Shown here piece after piece: positions 16,426 through 24,819 of a stretch of 34,721 bases of DNA. Source of the stretch: Fidelibacterota bacterium. Lineage in GTDB: Bacteria > Fidelibacterota > Marinisomatia > Marinisomatales > UBA1611. A program made the position numbers and the translations under genes. Position 1 is the stretch's first letter, and each line of letters starts with the position of its first letter. The stretch covers positions 1-34,721 of the forward strand of contig JAOHKG010000009.1 in NCBI GenBank assembly GCA_028101095.1, in the 5' to 3' direction. The notes under the pieces are model-generated. The model did not search any database, had not been told where the DNA came from, and saw only the letters and a list, made by a program, of their open reading frames with translations.

Positions 16426-17082
16426 ATGAAACTTAAAGAACAATTCTATGTAGTCCTTTCTGCTATTTTTATTGCATCTCTTATAACATGTAATCTAATT
16501 GCTAATAAATTCGTGACAGTAGATCTTGGCTTTAAAGTTTTTATTGTTTCTGCCGGAATACTACCTTATCCTTTGACATTCTTAGTTACTGACCTAATCT
16601 CTGAGTTATACGGACAAAAAAAAGCAAATCTGGTTGTCTTCTCGGGATTTATAGCATCAATATTCGTCTTATTCTTTTTATGGCTAGGTGGACAGTTCAG
16701 TTCAATACCTAGCTCAGTTGTTGGTGATTCTACTTATGATCTTGTTTTTCAAAACGCTTGGAGGATTATAGCGGCGTCAATGGTTGCATATCTTTTTGCT
16801 CAATTTATTGATGTCAAAATTTTCCATTTCTGGAAAAAACTTACAAATGGAAAGCATCTTTGGTTAAGGAATAATGGTTCTACTATAGTATCCCAGTTAG
16901 TAGATACAGCGCTAGTTGTATCTATTCTTTTTGTTGGAGTTTGGGATTCAAACCAGATTATCAGTGCAGTAATTGATGGCTGGCTATTTAAGATGTTAAT
17001 GGCTTTTATTGATACTCCGATTATATACGGTATAATTCATCTACTAAAAGGGAAAATTGATATTGCAAAAATTGAGGAATAA
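16426..17082 (+). CDS. Queuosine precursor transporter (YhhQ/DUF165 family)
   Basis: Integral membrane protein of 218 residues with about six hydrophobic segments (for example VVLSAIFIASLITCNLIA, VFSGFIASIFVLFFLW, MVAYLFAQFIDV). Family marks are the early SLITCNLIANK, the PYPLTFLVTDLISELYG segment near residue 48 and FAQFIDVKIFHFWKK. Characterised members take up queuine or preQ bases used for tRNA modification; the exact base here cannot be told. It lies between the PTPS homologue and folE with gaps of 3 to 4 bases, so the three are almost certainly one unit of pterin/deazaguanine metabolism. Confidence 0.88.
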   Translation: MKLKEQFYVVLSAIFIASLITCNLIANKFVTVDLGFKVFIVSAGILPYPLTFLVTDLISELYGQKKANLVVFSGFIASIFVLFFLWLGGQFSSIPSSVVGDSTYDLVFQNAWRIIAASMVAYLFAQFIDVKIFHFWKKLTNGKHLWLRNNGSTIVSQLVDTALVVSILFVGVWDSNQIISAVIDGWLFKMLMAFIDTPIIYGIIHLLKGKIDIAKIEE

Positions 17083-17086
17083 ATAA

Positions 17087-17650
17087 ATGCAAAAAAATAT
17101 AGAGAAAATAACAAAGCAATTGCTCGAAGAAATTGGAGAAGACCCGAATAGAGAAGGGCTTCTTAAAACGCCATCTAGAGTTGCGAAAGCATGGAAGTTT
17201 TTTTCAAAGGGTTATAACCAAAGTCTTGAAGAACTAATAAATAATGCAATTTTTAATGAAGATGCAAGAGATATGGTTATAGTTAGAGATATTGAATTTT
17301 TTTCATTATGCGAACATCATTTATTACCATTTTTTGGTAAGGCTCATGTTGGTTACATACCTAATGGAAAAGTAATTGGTTTATCAAAAATCCCAAGAAT
17401 AATTGATATGTTTGCAAGGAGATTACAGGTACAAGAAAGACTGACACACCAGATTGCAGATGCTATAAAAAATGTGCTTGAACCGAAAGGAGTTGCAGTT
17501 GTTCTTGAAGGTCGACATATGTGTATGCAAATGAGGGGGGTAGAAAAGCAAAATAGTTTTGCGGCTACAAGTGCCATGTCGGGACAGTTTAAAAAATCTG
17601 CAGAAACTAGATCTGAATTCTTAGCGATCACTAATAGAAATATTGTTTGA
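17087..17650 (+). CDS. folE: GTP cyclohydrolase I
   Basis: Turns GTP into 7,8-dihydroneopterin triphosphate, the shared precursor of folate and queuosine. The 187-residue protein has the zinc ligands Cys75 and His78 ([10 protein letters not shown]) and Cys146 (RHMCMQMRG), the substrate loop [12 protein letters not shown] near 96 and [14 protein letters not shown] near 115. The length is usual for the bacterial FolE type IA. It is preceded by the transporter and shares one base with the lpd start (TGATG), so it may be coupled to the dehydrogenase genes that follow as well as to the pterin genes before it. Confidence 0.96.
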   Translation: MQKNIEKITKQLLEEIGEDPNREGLLKTPSRVAKAWKFFSKGYNQSLEELINNAIFNEDARDMVIVRDIEFFSLCEHHLLPFFGKAHVGYIPNGKVIGLSKIPRIIDMFARRLQVQERLTHQIADAIKNVLEPKGVAVVLEGRHMCMQMRGVEKQNSFAATSAMSGQFKKSAETRSEFLAITNRNIV

Positions 17651-19038
17651 TGAGAAAATTTGATATTGCAGTTCTGGGGGGTGGACCAGGAGGCTATGTT
17701 GCTGCGATAAAGGGTGCTCAGTTTGGTAAAAGTGTATGCCTTATTGAGGAAGATAAACTTGGAGGTGTCTGTCTCAATTGGGGTTGTATACCAACAAAAG
17801 CATTACTCAAAAATGCTGAAATACTTAACCAAATAAACTCCTCTCATAAATATGGAATTAATGTTGAGCATGTTTCTTTTGATTTTAAGTCAAATATTCA
17901 GCGTAGCCGAGATATAGCTAGTCGCTTAAGTAAAGGAATTGAGTTTTTAATAAAAAAAAATAACATAGCTCATATTAACGGTTTTGGGAAATTAACCTCT
18001 GAAAAAGAAGTACTAGTTCAAAAAGACGGAAGCTTAGAAAAAATTCATGCTGAAAATATAATAATAGCAACAGGTGCAAGACCAAAAAAAATCCCTGGAT
18101 TAACTCTAGATGGTAAGAGAGTAATTAGTTCAAAAAACGCACTAGAATTAAAAACACTTCCAAAAAAGATAGTCATAATCGGTTCAGGTGCTATTGGGTG
18201 CGAGTTTGCATATTATTATAATTCATTTGGATCTGAAGTACATATCATTGAAATCGCAAATAGGATTTTACCATTAGAAGATTTTGAGGTATCTAAAGAG
18301 TTAGAAAAAAGTTTTAACATTAAAGGGATTAAAACTTCAACATCAACTAAAGTATTAAAAGTTGAAGGTTTAAAATCAAAAGCAAAAATTCTTATTGAAA
18401 ATAATGGAACACAAAAATATTTAGAAAGTGAGATTGCATTAGTGGCTATAGGTGTAACAGGTAATATTGAAAATATTGGTTTAGATAAAGTAGGTGTTAT
18501 CACTAGCCCTGGAAAAATAAATATTAATAATGTAAATCAGACTAATGTACCAAATATTTTTGCTATAGGTGATGTTTCTGGCCCCCCCTGGTTAGCTCAC
18601 CGTGCTTCATCCCAGGCTCATGTGGCCGTTGGTCATATCCTTGGAAAAAAAGTTAGAACATTGGATAACCTCTTAATTCCTGGCTGTACATATTGTGAGC
18701 CTCAAGTATCTTCCTTAGGTTTAACGGAAGAAAATGCAATAAAAGAAGGTTACCAAATAAAAGTAGGTAGGTCATTTTTTAAATCAAGCGGAAAAGCTTT
18801 AGCTCTAGGCAATACTGAAGGGTTTATTAAATTGATATTTGATGAACAATATGGTGAATTAATTGGTGCTCATATTATTGGAGGTGAAGCAACTGAATTA
18901 ATTGGGGAATTAGTAATGGCAAAGCATCTCGAAGCAACAATCGAAGATTTAGCATACACAATACATGCCCACCCAACATTATCTGAATCAATAATGGAAG
19001 CTGCTTTAGATGCTTTGGGAATACCAGTTCATCATTGA
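17650..19038 (+). CDS. lpd: Dihydrolipoyl dehydrogenase (E3)
   Basis: FAD-dependent E3 subunit that reoxidises the dihydrolipoyl group of E2 and passes electrons to NAD+. The N-terminal FAD motif is GGGPGGYVAA; the redox disulfide is Cys41-Cys46 (GGVCLNWGCIPTK); the NAD motif is IGSGAIGCEFAY near residue 178; GDV with the FAD ribityl site is AIGDVSG near 305; the C-terminal His-Glu pair lies in HAHPTLSE near 440. Full length (462 residues). I start at ATG 17650, whose first base is the last base of the folE stop; a TTG one codon earlier is in frame. It heads a gene row with LipB, E1, E2 and LipA, so it most likely serves the complex encoded just downstream. Confidence 0.96.
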   Translation: MRKFDIAVLGGGPGGYVAAIKGAQFGKSVCLIEEDKLGGVCLNWGCIPTKALLKNAEILNQINSSHKYGINVEHVSFDFKSNIQRSRDIASRLSKGIEFLIKKNNIAHINGFGKLTSEKEVLVQKDGSLEKIHAENIIIATGARPKKIPGLTLDGKRVISSKNALELKTLPKKIVIIGSGAIGCEFAYYYNSFGSEVHIIEIANRILPLEDFEVSKELEKSFNIKGIKTSTSTKVLKVEGLKSKAKILIENNGTQKYLESEIALVAIGVTGNIENIGLDKVGVITSPGKININNVNQTNVPNIFAIGDVSGPPWLAHRASSQAHVAVGHILGKKVRTLDNLLIPGCTYCEPQVSSLGLTEENAIKEGYQIKVGRSFFKSSGKALALGNTEGFIKLIFDEQYGELIGAHIIGGEATELIGELVMAKHLEATIEDLAYTIHAHPTLSESIMEAALDALGIPVHH

Positions 19039-19048
19039 TTAATTATAT

Positions 19049-19684
19049 TTGAAAAATCTTTCAGATCTTAGAATTCTTGACTTAGGGTTAAAGCCTTACG
19101 AAGAAGTATGGCTTTATCAAAAAAAGCTTCAAAAGCAGAGAATTAACAATCAAATAACAGATACTTTAATTCTAGTTGAGCACTTCCCTGTTTATACTTT
19201 AGGAAAAAATGCTGAAAACAATCATTTACTACAAAGTCGAGATAAATCGGTTAAAGTCTTTAATGTCGAAAGAGGTGGAGATATCACCTTTCATGGACCG
19301 GGCCAACTAGTTTGTTATCCAATCCTTGATCTAACACATTATAAAAAAAGTATTAGTTGGTATATGCGAATATTAGAACAAATTATAATTGATACTTTGG
19401 AACATTATGATTTAGTTGGAAGAAGAATTACGGGATTAACTGGGGTCTGGGTTGGCGAGGATAAGATAGCTGCTCAAGGTGTAAAAATTAGTCGCTGGGT
19501 AACAATGCATGGATTCTCTTTGAATATTAATCCAGACTTATTGTTTTATGATGGTATTATTCCATGTGGTATTTTTCATCATGGAGTCACATCAGTAGAG
19601 TTATTACTTGGAAAAAAAATAAATATGGAAGAAGTTAAAGAGATAATAATTAAAAATTTTAATAACTATTTTTATAAAAGATAA
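19049..19684 (+). CDS. lipB: Octanoyl-[acyl carrier protein]:protein N-octanoyltransferase
   Basis: Moves octanoate from acyl carrier protein to the lipoyl-domain lysine, the first step of lipoate assembly. Visible: the substrate loop RGGDITFHGPGQLV at residues 75-88, the catalytic Lys139 (EDKIAAQGVKI), MHGFSLNI near 153 and the catalytic Cys173 (IIPCGI). Length 211 is normal. The start is TTG at 19049, 10 bases after the lpd stop; no ATG fits the family beginning, and the residues KNLSDLRILDLGLKPYEE match where LipB proteins start. With LipA encoded 4 genes later, this completes endogenous lipoylation for the E2 next door. Confidence 0.94.
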   Translation: MKNLSDLRILDLGLKPYEEVWLYQKKLQKQRINNQITDTLILVEHFPVYTLGKNAENNHLLQSRDKSVKVFNVERGGDITFHGPGQLVCYPILDLTHYKKSISWYMRILEQIIIDTLEHYDLVGRRITGLTGVWVGEDKIAAQGVKISRWVTMHGFSLNINPDLLFYDGIIPCGIFHHGVTSVELLLGKKINMEEVKEIIIKNFNNYFYKR

Positions 19685-19687
19685 CAT

Positions 19688-21691
19688 ATGGCAAATTTGA
19701 ACGGATTTTCAAAGAAACAAATTCTAGAAATATATTATAAAATGTCTTTATCAAGAGCTCTTGATAAAAAAATGCTGATTCTGTTAAAGCAAGGTAAAAG
19801 TTTCTTTCATATGGGTGCTTCCGGGCATGAAGCTGCTCAGCTTGCAGCTTCGTTGATTATAAAGCCCGGTAAAGATTGGTCATATCCTTATTACCGGGAT
19901 GGAGCTTATTGTTTAGGCCTTGGTATGACATCAAGAGAACAGTTATTAAGTTTTTTATCTAAAGCGGATGATCCAAATTCAGGTGGAAGGCAAATGCCCA
20001 TGCATTATGGACATAAAGATCTTCGTATTGTTAGTCAATCTAGTCCAACAGGTTCACAGTTTTTACAGGCTTTAGGTTCCTCTTTAGCTGCTCAGTATGA
20101 TAAATCAAGAGATATTGTATATGTCTCTTCTGGCGAAGGTACAACGAGTCAGGGAGATTTTCATGAGGCGCTTAATTGGGCGAGTAATGCAAAGGCTCCA
20201 ATAATTTTTCACATTCAAGATAATGAATATGCTATTTCAACTCATAAATCAGAACAAAGTGCAGATTCTGTCTTTACAAGAGCAGCCGGTTATAAAAATC
20301 TTTCAAGATTTGACGTTGATGGAACCAATTTTTTTGAATCTCATCTTGCATTTAAACAGGCAGCGGAGAGAGCGCGTAAAGGACAAGGCCCATCCATTAT
20401 CGTTTCAAATGTTGTTCGTCTACTTCCTCACTCTAGTTCAGATGATCAACGTAAATACAGGACTGAAGATGACTTAAATCAAGACCAAAAAAGAGACCCC
20501 TTGTTGATCCTGAAAAATCAAGCTTCAGAAAATAATTTTATTCTACAAAAAGAATTTGAAAAGATGGATTTGCTTGTAAAAGATCAAGTGGATTCGGATG
20601 TACTGTGGGCCGAGACTCAGTCTTATCCAGATGAAGAGACCGCTTTAAATCATATATATAGTACGGACCCTCCAATTACAGAATCAGTAGCTAAACCAAT
20701 AAGAGATAATATTGTAATAGTTGATGCAATTAATCATGCTTTGAAAGAGGAGATGCTCCAAAATAATAAGATGGTGATATTCGGACAAGATATTGCAGAC
20801 CCTAAAGGAGGTGTCTTCACAGCCACAAAAGGTTTGTCCGATGAATTTGGTACCAAGAGAGTTTTTAATTCACCACTTGCTGAGTCTTCAATTATAGGCA
20901 CCGCAATTGGACTTGCTGTTTCAGGTTACAAGCCTGTTGTTGAAATTCAGTTTGGTGATTATATCTGGACCGCAATGAATCAGATTAGGAATGAAGTTGT
21001 TACAATGAGGTATCGCTCCAATAATGCATGGAATTGTCCTTTGATTATTAGGACACCTGTTGGTGGTTATATTCATGGAGGCCTATGTCATTCACAATCG
21101 ATTGATGGGTATTTTATACATATGCCTGGAATTTATTTAGCATACCCCTCAAATGCTTCTGATGCTAAAGGACTCTTGAAAATGGCATGTAGAATGAATG
21201 ATCCAGTTCTTTTTATGGAACACAAAGGTTTGTATCGCCAAGGCTATGCAGCGACTGAGGAGCCAGATGAAGATTATGTGATACCCTTTGGTAAAGGTCG
21301 GATAGTATCAGATGGGGATATATTGACAGTTATTACGTGGGGAGCAATGGTTCAAAAAACAATTGAAGCTGTTAAATCCTTAAGCTTAGAAAAAGGTTTA
21401 GTTGAAATAATTGACCTAAGAACATTAAACCCTTTAGATATAAATATTATAAAAATATCTATAGAGAAAACAGGAAAAGCTTTGATAGTTTATGAGGATA
21501 ATTTAACGAATGGTCCTGGTGCTGAAATATCTGCAATTATTGGAGAGAAATGTTTTGAATATTTAGATGGTCCTATAAAAAGGATAGCATCTAAAGACTC
21601 TCCTGTGCCATTTAATTGGTTTTTAGAAAATAAAGTTTTACCGCAAACAGAAGATATTGCTTTGGGTATTAAAGAATTATTGGAGTATTAA
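19688..21691 (+). CDS. 2-oxoacid dehydrogenase E1, fused alpha and beta subunits
   Basis: Thiamine diphosphate-dependent decarboxylase of a 2-oxoacid dehydrogenase complex, with alpha (about residues 1-320) and beta (about 335-667) in one 667-residue chain. Alpha has GASGHEAAQLA near 44, YYRDGAYCLGLG and the TPP/metal motif from SSGEGTTSQGDFHEA to IQDNEYAIS near 148-181. Beta has IFGQDIADPKGGVF near 359, FNSPLAESSIIGTAIG, EIQFGDYIW and YEDNLTNG near the end. The fusion is the form common in Bacteroidetes and relatives and is nearest the branched-chain (2-oxoisovalerate) type, but pyruvate use cannot be excluded. It ends one base before the E2 start. Confidence 0.9.
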   Translation: MANLNGFSKKQILEIYYKMSLSRALDKKMLILLKQGKSFFHMGASGHEAAQLAASLIIKPGKDWSYPYYRDGAYCLGLGMTSREQLLSFLSKADDPNSGGRQMPMHYGHKDLRIVSQSSPTGSQFLQALGSSLAAQYDKSRDIVYVSSGEGTTSQGDFHEALNWASNAKAPIIFHIQDNEYAISTHKSEQSADSVFTRAAGYKNLSRFDVDGTNFFESHLAFKQAAERARKGQGPSIIVSNVVRLLPHSSSDDQRKYRTEDDLNQDQKRDPLLILKNQASENNFILQKEFEKMDLLVKDQVDSDVLWAETQSYPDEETALNHIYSTDPPITESVAKPIRDNIVIVDAINHALKEEMLQNNKMVIFGQDIADPKGGVFTATKGLSDEFGTKRVFNSPLAESSIIGTAIGLAVSGYKPVVEIQFGDYIWTAMNQIRNEVVTMRYRSNNAWNCPLIIRTPVGGYIHGGLCHSQSIDGYFIHMPGIYLAYPSNASDAKGLLKMACRMNDPVLFMEHKGLYRQGYAATEEPDEDYVIPFGKGRIVSDGDILTVITWGAMVQKTIEAVKSLSLEKGLVEIIDLRTLNPLDINIIKISIEKTGKALIVYEDNLTNGPGAEISAIIGEKCFEYLDGPIKRIASKDSPVPFNWFLENKVLPQTEDIALGIKELLEY

Positions 21692-22999
21692 ATGACGACT
21701 GACATCGTAATGCCTAAAATGGGCGAATCAATTACAGAAGGAACAATTTTAGAGTGGCGTAAAGAAGTTGGTGATTCAATAGAACTAGATGAAATCTTAC
21801 TAGAGATTGGAACTGACAAAGTTGACTCAGAGATCCCTTCAGCTGTATCAGGAACTATAGTCGAAATTTTGGCAGAACCAAATGATGTTATTGAAGTAGG
21901 TAAAGTGATTGCGAGAATTGATTCAAGTGGTAAAGTTCTAAAAAAAGAAGAGATTTTAAATGAAAAAGAGGATCTTAAAGAAAAACAACAAGTTCAAAAT
22001 TTTCATGCTGAGTATATTGAAAATAAGACTCTCCCCAAATCAATAGAAGTCGCTGGAATTAAAAAAAATAAAGAAGATCATAAAAGATTTTACACACCAG
22101 TAGTTCTAAAAGTCGCATCACAAAATAATATCACATTTTCTGATTTAGAAAAAATTGATGGCACTGGAAACAATGGAAGAGTTACAAAAAAAGATATATT
22201 AATTTATTTAAATAGTCTCTCTGGTTTAAATAAACTGGCAATAGAAACTAAAAAGTCAATAGAGTCAAGTGAATTTAGGCCAATAAATTCCTCTCGAGTT
22301 GAAGAAATGCCAAAAATGAGAAAACTCATATCATCTCATATGAAAGAGAGTTTAGATACGGCTGCACATGTTTATCTAATGACAGAAGTTGACATGACAA
22401 AAATTGTAAGCTTTGTTTCATCAAATGAAGAGAACTTTGCCTTAAAAGAAGGGTTTAAATTAACTTATACTCCATTTATAGTTGATGCTGTTGTCAAAGC
22501 TTTAATAGATCATCCTGAAATGAACGCTTCTCTAATTGATACAAAAATACATTATCATAAAAATATTAATATTGGTCTTGCAGTTGCTATTGAAAATGGA
22601 TTGATGGTTCCTTCAATATCAGGTTGTGAGGAAAAGAATTTTCTAGGCTTTTGTAGATCTATCAACCAAATGGCATCTAAAGCCAGGGAAAATAAACTTT
22701 CAATTGATGAAATTGAAGGATCAACTTTTAGTATTACAAATTTTGGTGTTTTTGGTATATCATTTGGAACTCCAATCATAAATCAACCTAATACTGGAAT
22801 CTTAGGAGTAGGAGCTATAAAAAAACAGCCTGTAGTTATTGAATCGGATGGGGTAGATGCAATTGGGATTAGAAATATTATGATGCTTTCTCTTGGTTTT
22901 GATCATCGTTTAATTGATGGTGCTGGAGGATCAAAATTTTTAAATTCAATACAATTATATCTTGAAGACTTTAATAAAGAGCTTTTTGGAACCTTTTAA
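21692..22999 (+). CDS. Dihydrolipoyllysine acyltransferase (E2)
   Basis: Core E2 subunit, 435 residues, which carries the acyl group on lipoate and hands it to coenzyme A. Order: one lipoyl domain (1-78) with the lipoylated Lys43 in GTDKVDSEIPS; a charged linker; the E1/E3-binding domain at about 131-172 (RFYTPVVLKVASQ, then GRVTKKDI); and the catalytic domain from about 205 with the C-terminal motif DHRLIDGAGG near 405-414 (active His and Asp). It abuts E1 upstream and its stop overlaps the start of the methyltransferase (TAATG). Acyl specificity is not readable; the branched-chain type is most likely with this E1 form. Confidence 0.93.
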   Translation: MTTDIVMPKMGESITEGTILEWRKEVGDSIELDEILLEIGTDKVDSEIPSAVSGTIVEILAEPNDVIEVGKVIARIDSSGKVLKKEEILNEKEDLKEKQQVQNFHAEYIENKTLPKSIEVAGIKKNKEDHKRFYTPVVLKVASQNNITFSDLEKIDGTGNNGRVTKKDILIYLNSLSGLNKLAIETKKSIESSEFRPINSSRVEEMPKMRKLISSHMKESLDTAAHVYLMTEVDMTKIVSFVSSNEENFALKEGFKLTYTPFIVDAVVKALIDHPEMNASLIDTKIHYHKNINIGLAVAIENGLMVPSISGCEEKNFLGFCRSINQMASKARENKLSIDEIEGSTFSITNFGVFGISFGTPIINQPNTGILGVGAIKKQPVVIESDGVDAIGIRNIMMLSLGFDHRLIDGAGGSKFLNSIQLYLEDFNKELFGTF

Positions 23000-23829
23000 T
23001 GCCTGTAGATAATGTTCTAAAATTATATTCTAAAACTATTCGCTCATCTTTCTTGCATTACGGTTTTTGGGATAATCCAAGTGAAGTAAGCCTTGAATCA
23101 TTAACACTACAAGACTTGAAAATTGCTCAATTAAGATATGCTGAACATTTGTGTTCATATATACCTTCGGATGTAAATTCAATTCTAGATGTTGGTTGTG
23201 GAATTGGAGGTAATGCTGAATATCTGTTATCTAAAGGTTTTCACGTTGAAACTCTTTCTCCAGATAATTATCAAAAAAGAGTGATAAGCGATAAGTTTAA
23301 TAAAAAAATGATATTCCATCATACAAAATTTGAAAACTATGATTCAAAAAAAAAGTACGACTTGGTTCTTGAAAGTGAAAGTGCTTGCTATATAAAAATA
23401 GATGCAGGTTTTAAAAAAGCAAAACAAATTTTAAACAAAAAAGGCTATCTACTTGTTTCGGATTATTTTGTGCATTTTAGAGATGAATCAAAAAGTCCAC
23501 ATTTTAAGTCTTCACATGATATGAATACTTATTTAGAAAGTGCTCAGAAAAATGGTTTTGAACTTGTGAAGCAATATGATCAGACTGATAACACAATGCC
23601 AACATTAGAATACGCAGGTTACTTTTTAGAACGATTTATAAAACCAAGCTTAGACTATGGATTCTACTCTGTAAAAAAGAATTACCCTACAATTTCTAAG
23701 ATGATTGAAAAAATGATTGGATCAAAATGGGATAAAAAGAAACAACAATTAGATTTAATTGATAGTAAAAAGTTTAAAAAATATAGAAAATATATGATTT
23801 ATTTATTTAAAAAAAAATATGCAGAATAG
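22999..23829 (+). CDS. SAM-dependent methyltransferase, substrate unknown
   Basis: Class I methyltransferase of 276 residues with the SAM motif ILDVGCGIGG at 62-71, a motif II-type acidic strand VETLSPDNYQ and the post-motif KYDLVLESESACYIK. The N-terminal part (RSSFLHYGFWDNPSEVSL) resembles small-molecule methyltransferases of the tocopherol/sterol or dimethylglycine kind, so the substrate is likely a small molecule or lipid; I cannot name it. The C-terminus is very Lys-rich. Its start overlaps the E2 stop by one base and its end overlaps lipA by 11 bases, so it is tightly embedded in a lipoylation unit where no methylation step is known. Confidence 0.8.
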   Translation: MPVDNVLKLYSKTIRSSFLHYGFWDNPSEVSLESLTLQDLKIAQLRYAEHLCSYIPSDVNSILDVGCGIGGNAEYLLSKGFHVETLSPDNYQKRVISDKFNKKMIFHHTKFENYDSKKKYDLVLESESACYIKIDAGFKKAKQILNKKGYLLVSDYFVHFRDESKSPHFKSSHDMNTYLESAQKNGFELVKQYDQTDNTMPTLEYAGYFLERFIKPSLDYGFYSVKKNYPTISKMIEKMIGSKWDKKKQQLDLIDSKKFKKYRKYMIYLFKKKYAE

Positions 23830-24685
23830 TCTAAAAAAAAAATATAAACCAAAAGTAAAGCTCCAAATCACAGAAAATTATAAATTTGTGAATGAAGTCG
23901 TAACTGAAAATAAGCTTCATACTGTATGTGCTGAAGCACGTTGCCCAAATATTTTTGAATGTTGGGATCGAGGTACTGCGACAATAATGATTTTAGGTGA
24001 TACCTGTACTCGAGCATGTGGGTTTTGTTCTGTCAAAACTGGAAAACCAACATGGAGCGATTCTCTAGAACCCTACAGAACAGCAATGGCCGTAAAAAAA
24101 ATGAACTTAAAACATGTTGTTATAACCTCTGTAGATAGGGATGATTTAAAAAATGATTACGGAGCACATATATGGTCTGAAACAATACAACAAATTCATA
24201 AACATGTTCCAAATTGTAGCGTTGAGGTATTGACACCTGATTTTAAAGGATACGAGCCTGCAATAAATAAGGTTTTTAATGCAAAGCCAGAAATTTTTAG
24301 TCACAATGTAGAATGTGTAGAAAGAATAAGTAAGAAAGTTAGGTCCCAATCAGTCTGGGCAAGAAGTCTAAAATTACTCAAATTATCATCAGAATTCGGT
24401 TTAAGAACAAAAACTGGGATTATGGTTGGATTAGGAGAAAGTTATGAAGAGGTATTAACAACTATGAAAGAAGTTAGAGCTGCTGGAGTAGAAATTTTCA
24501 CCGTTGGACAATATTTACAACCAACTAAAAATCATTTACCTGTTAATCGTTACGTTGCAGAAACTGAATTCTTAGAATATGAAAAATTTGGACTTGATCT
24601 AGGGTTTAGTATTGTTAAATCAGGTTCACTGGTTCGAAGCTCGTATCGAGCAGAAGAAGGAGTTGAAAAACTTTTTAAGGTGTAG
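23819..24685 (+). CDS. lipA: Lipoyl synthase
   Basis: Radical SAM enzyme that inserts two sulfurs into the protein-bound octanoyl group. Both 4Fe-4S clusters have their ligands: the auxiliary cluster Cys37, Cys42 and Cys48 (VCAEARCPNIFECW) and the radical SAM cluster Cys63, Cys67 and Cys70 (CTRACGFC). The C-terminal Arg-Ser-Ser-Tyr motif (RSSYRAEEG) with the auxiliary-cluster Ser is present. Length 288 is normal. The ATG start overlaps the methyltransferase by 11 bases, which suggests translational coupling. Last gene of the lipoate row. Confidence 0.96.
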   Translation: MQNSLKKKYKPKVKLQITENYKFVNEVVTENKLHTVCAEARCPNIFECWDRGTATIMILGDTCTRACGFCSVKTGKPTWSDSLEPYRTAMAVKKMNLKHVVITSVDRDDLKNDYGAHIWSETIQQIHKHVPNCSVEVLTPDFKGYEPAINKVFNAKPEIFSHNVECVERISKKVRSQSVWARSLKLLKLSSEFGLRTKTGIMVGLGESYEEVLTTMKEVRAAGVEIFTVGQYLQPTKNHLPVNRYVAETEFLEYEKFGLDLGFSIVKSGSLVRSSYRAEEGVEKLFKV

Positions 24686-24767
24686 CTATTATTGTACGGT
24701 TTTTTACCCGTCTGACATAATTGCAGACCAAAAAATAGCTTCCGACTAAAAAGCATGTAGTTCATAA

Positions 24768-24776
24768 TGGTATAGT
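24768..24776 (+). promoter_or_regulatory. Possible extended -10 promoter for lon
   Basis: TGGTATAGT matches an extended -10 (TGnTATAAT with one mismatch) 43 bases before the lon start. No convincing -35 lies 16-18 bases upstream. An imperfect inverted repeat (GTCTG at 24711-24715, CAGAC at 24724-24728) sits before it. AT-rich DNA gives such matches by chance. Confidence 0.3.
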
Positions 24777-24808
24777 CATTGCAAATAAGTAAAAGAATAT
24801 AAATAACT

Positions 24809-24813
24809 AGGGA
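24809..24813 (+). promoter_or_regulatory. Ribosome binding site of lon
   Basis: AGGGA lies 6 bases before the ATG at 24820. It is one of the better Shine-Dalgarno matches in a window where many genes have weak ones, and it supports that start. Confidence 0.6.
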
Positions 24814-24819
24814 ATAGCC

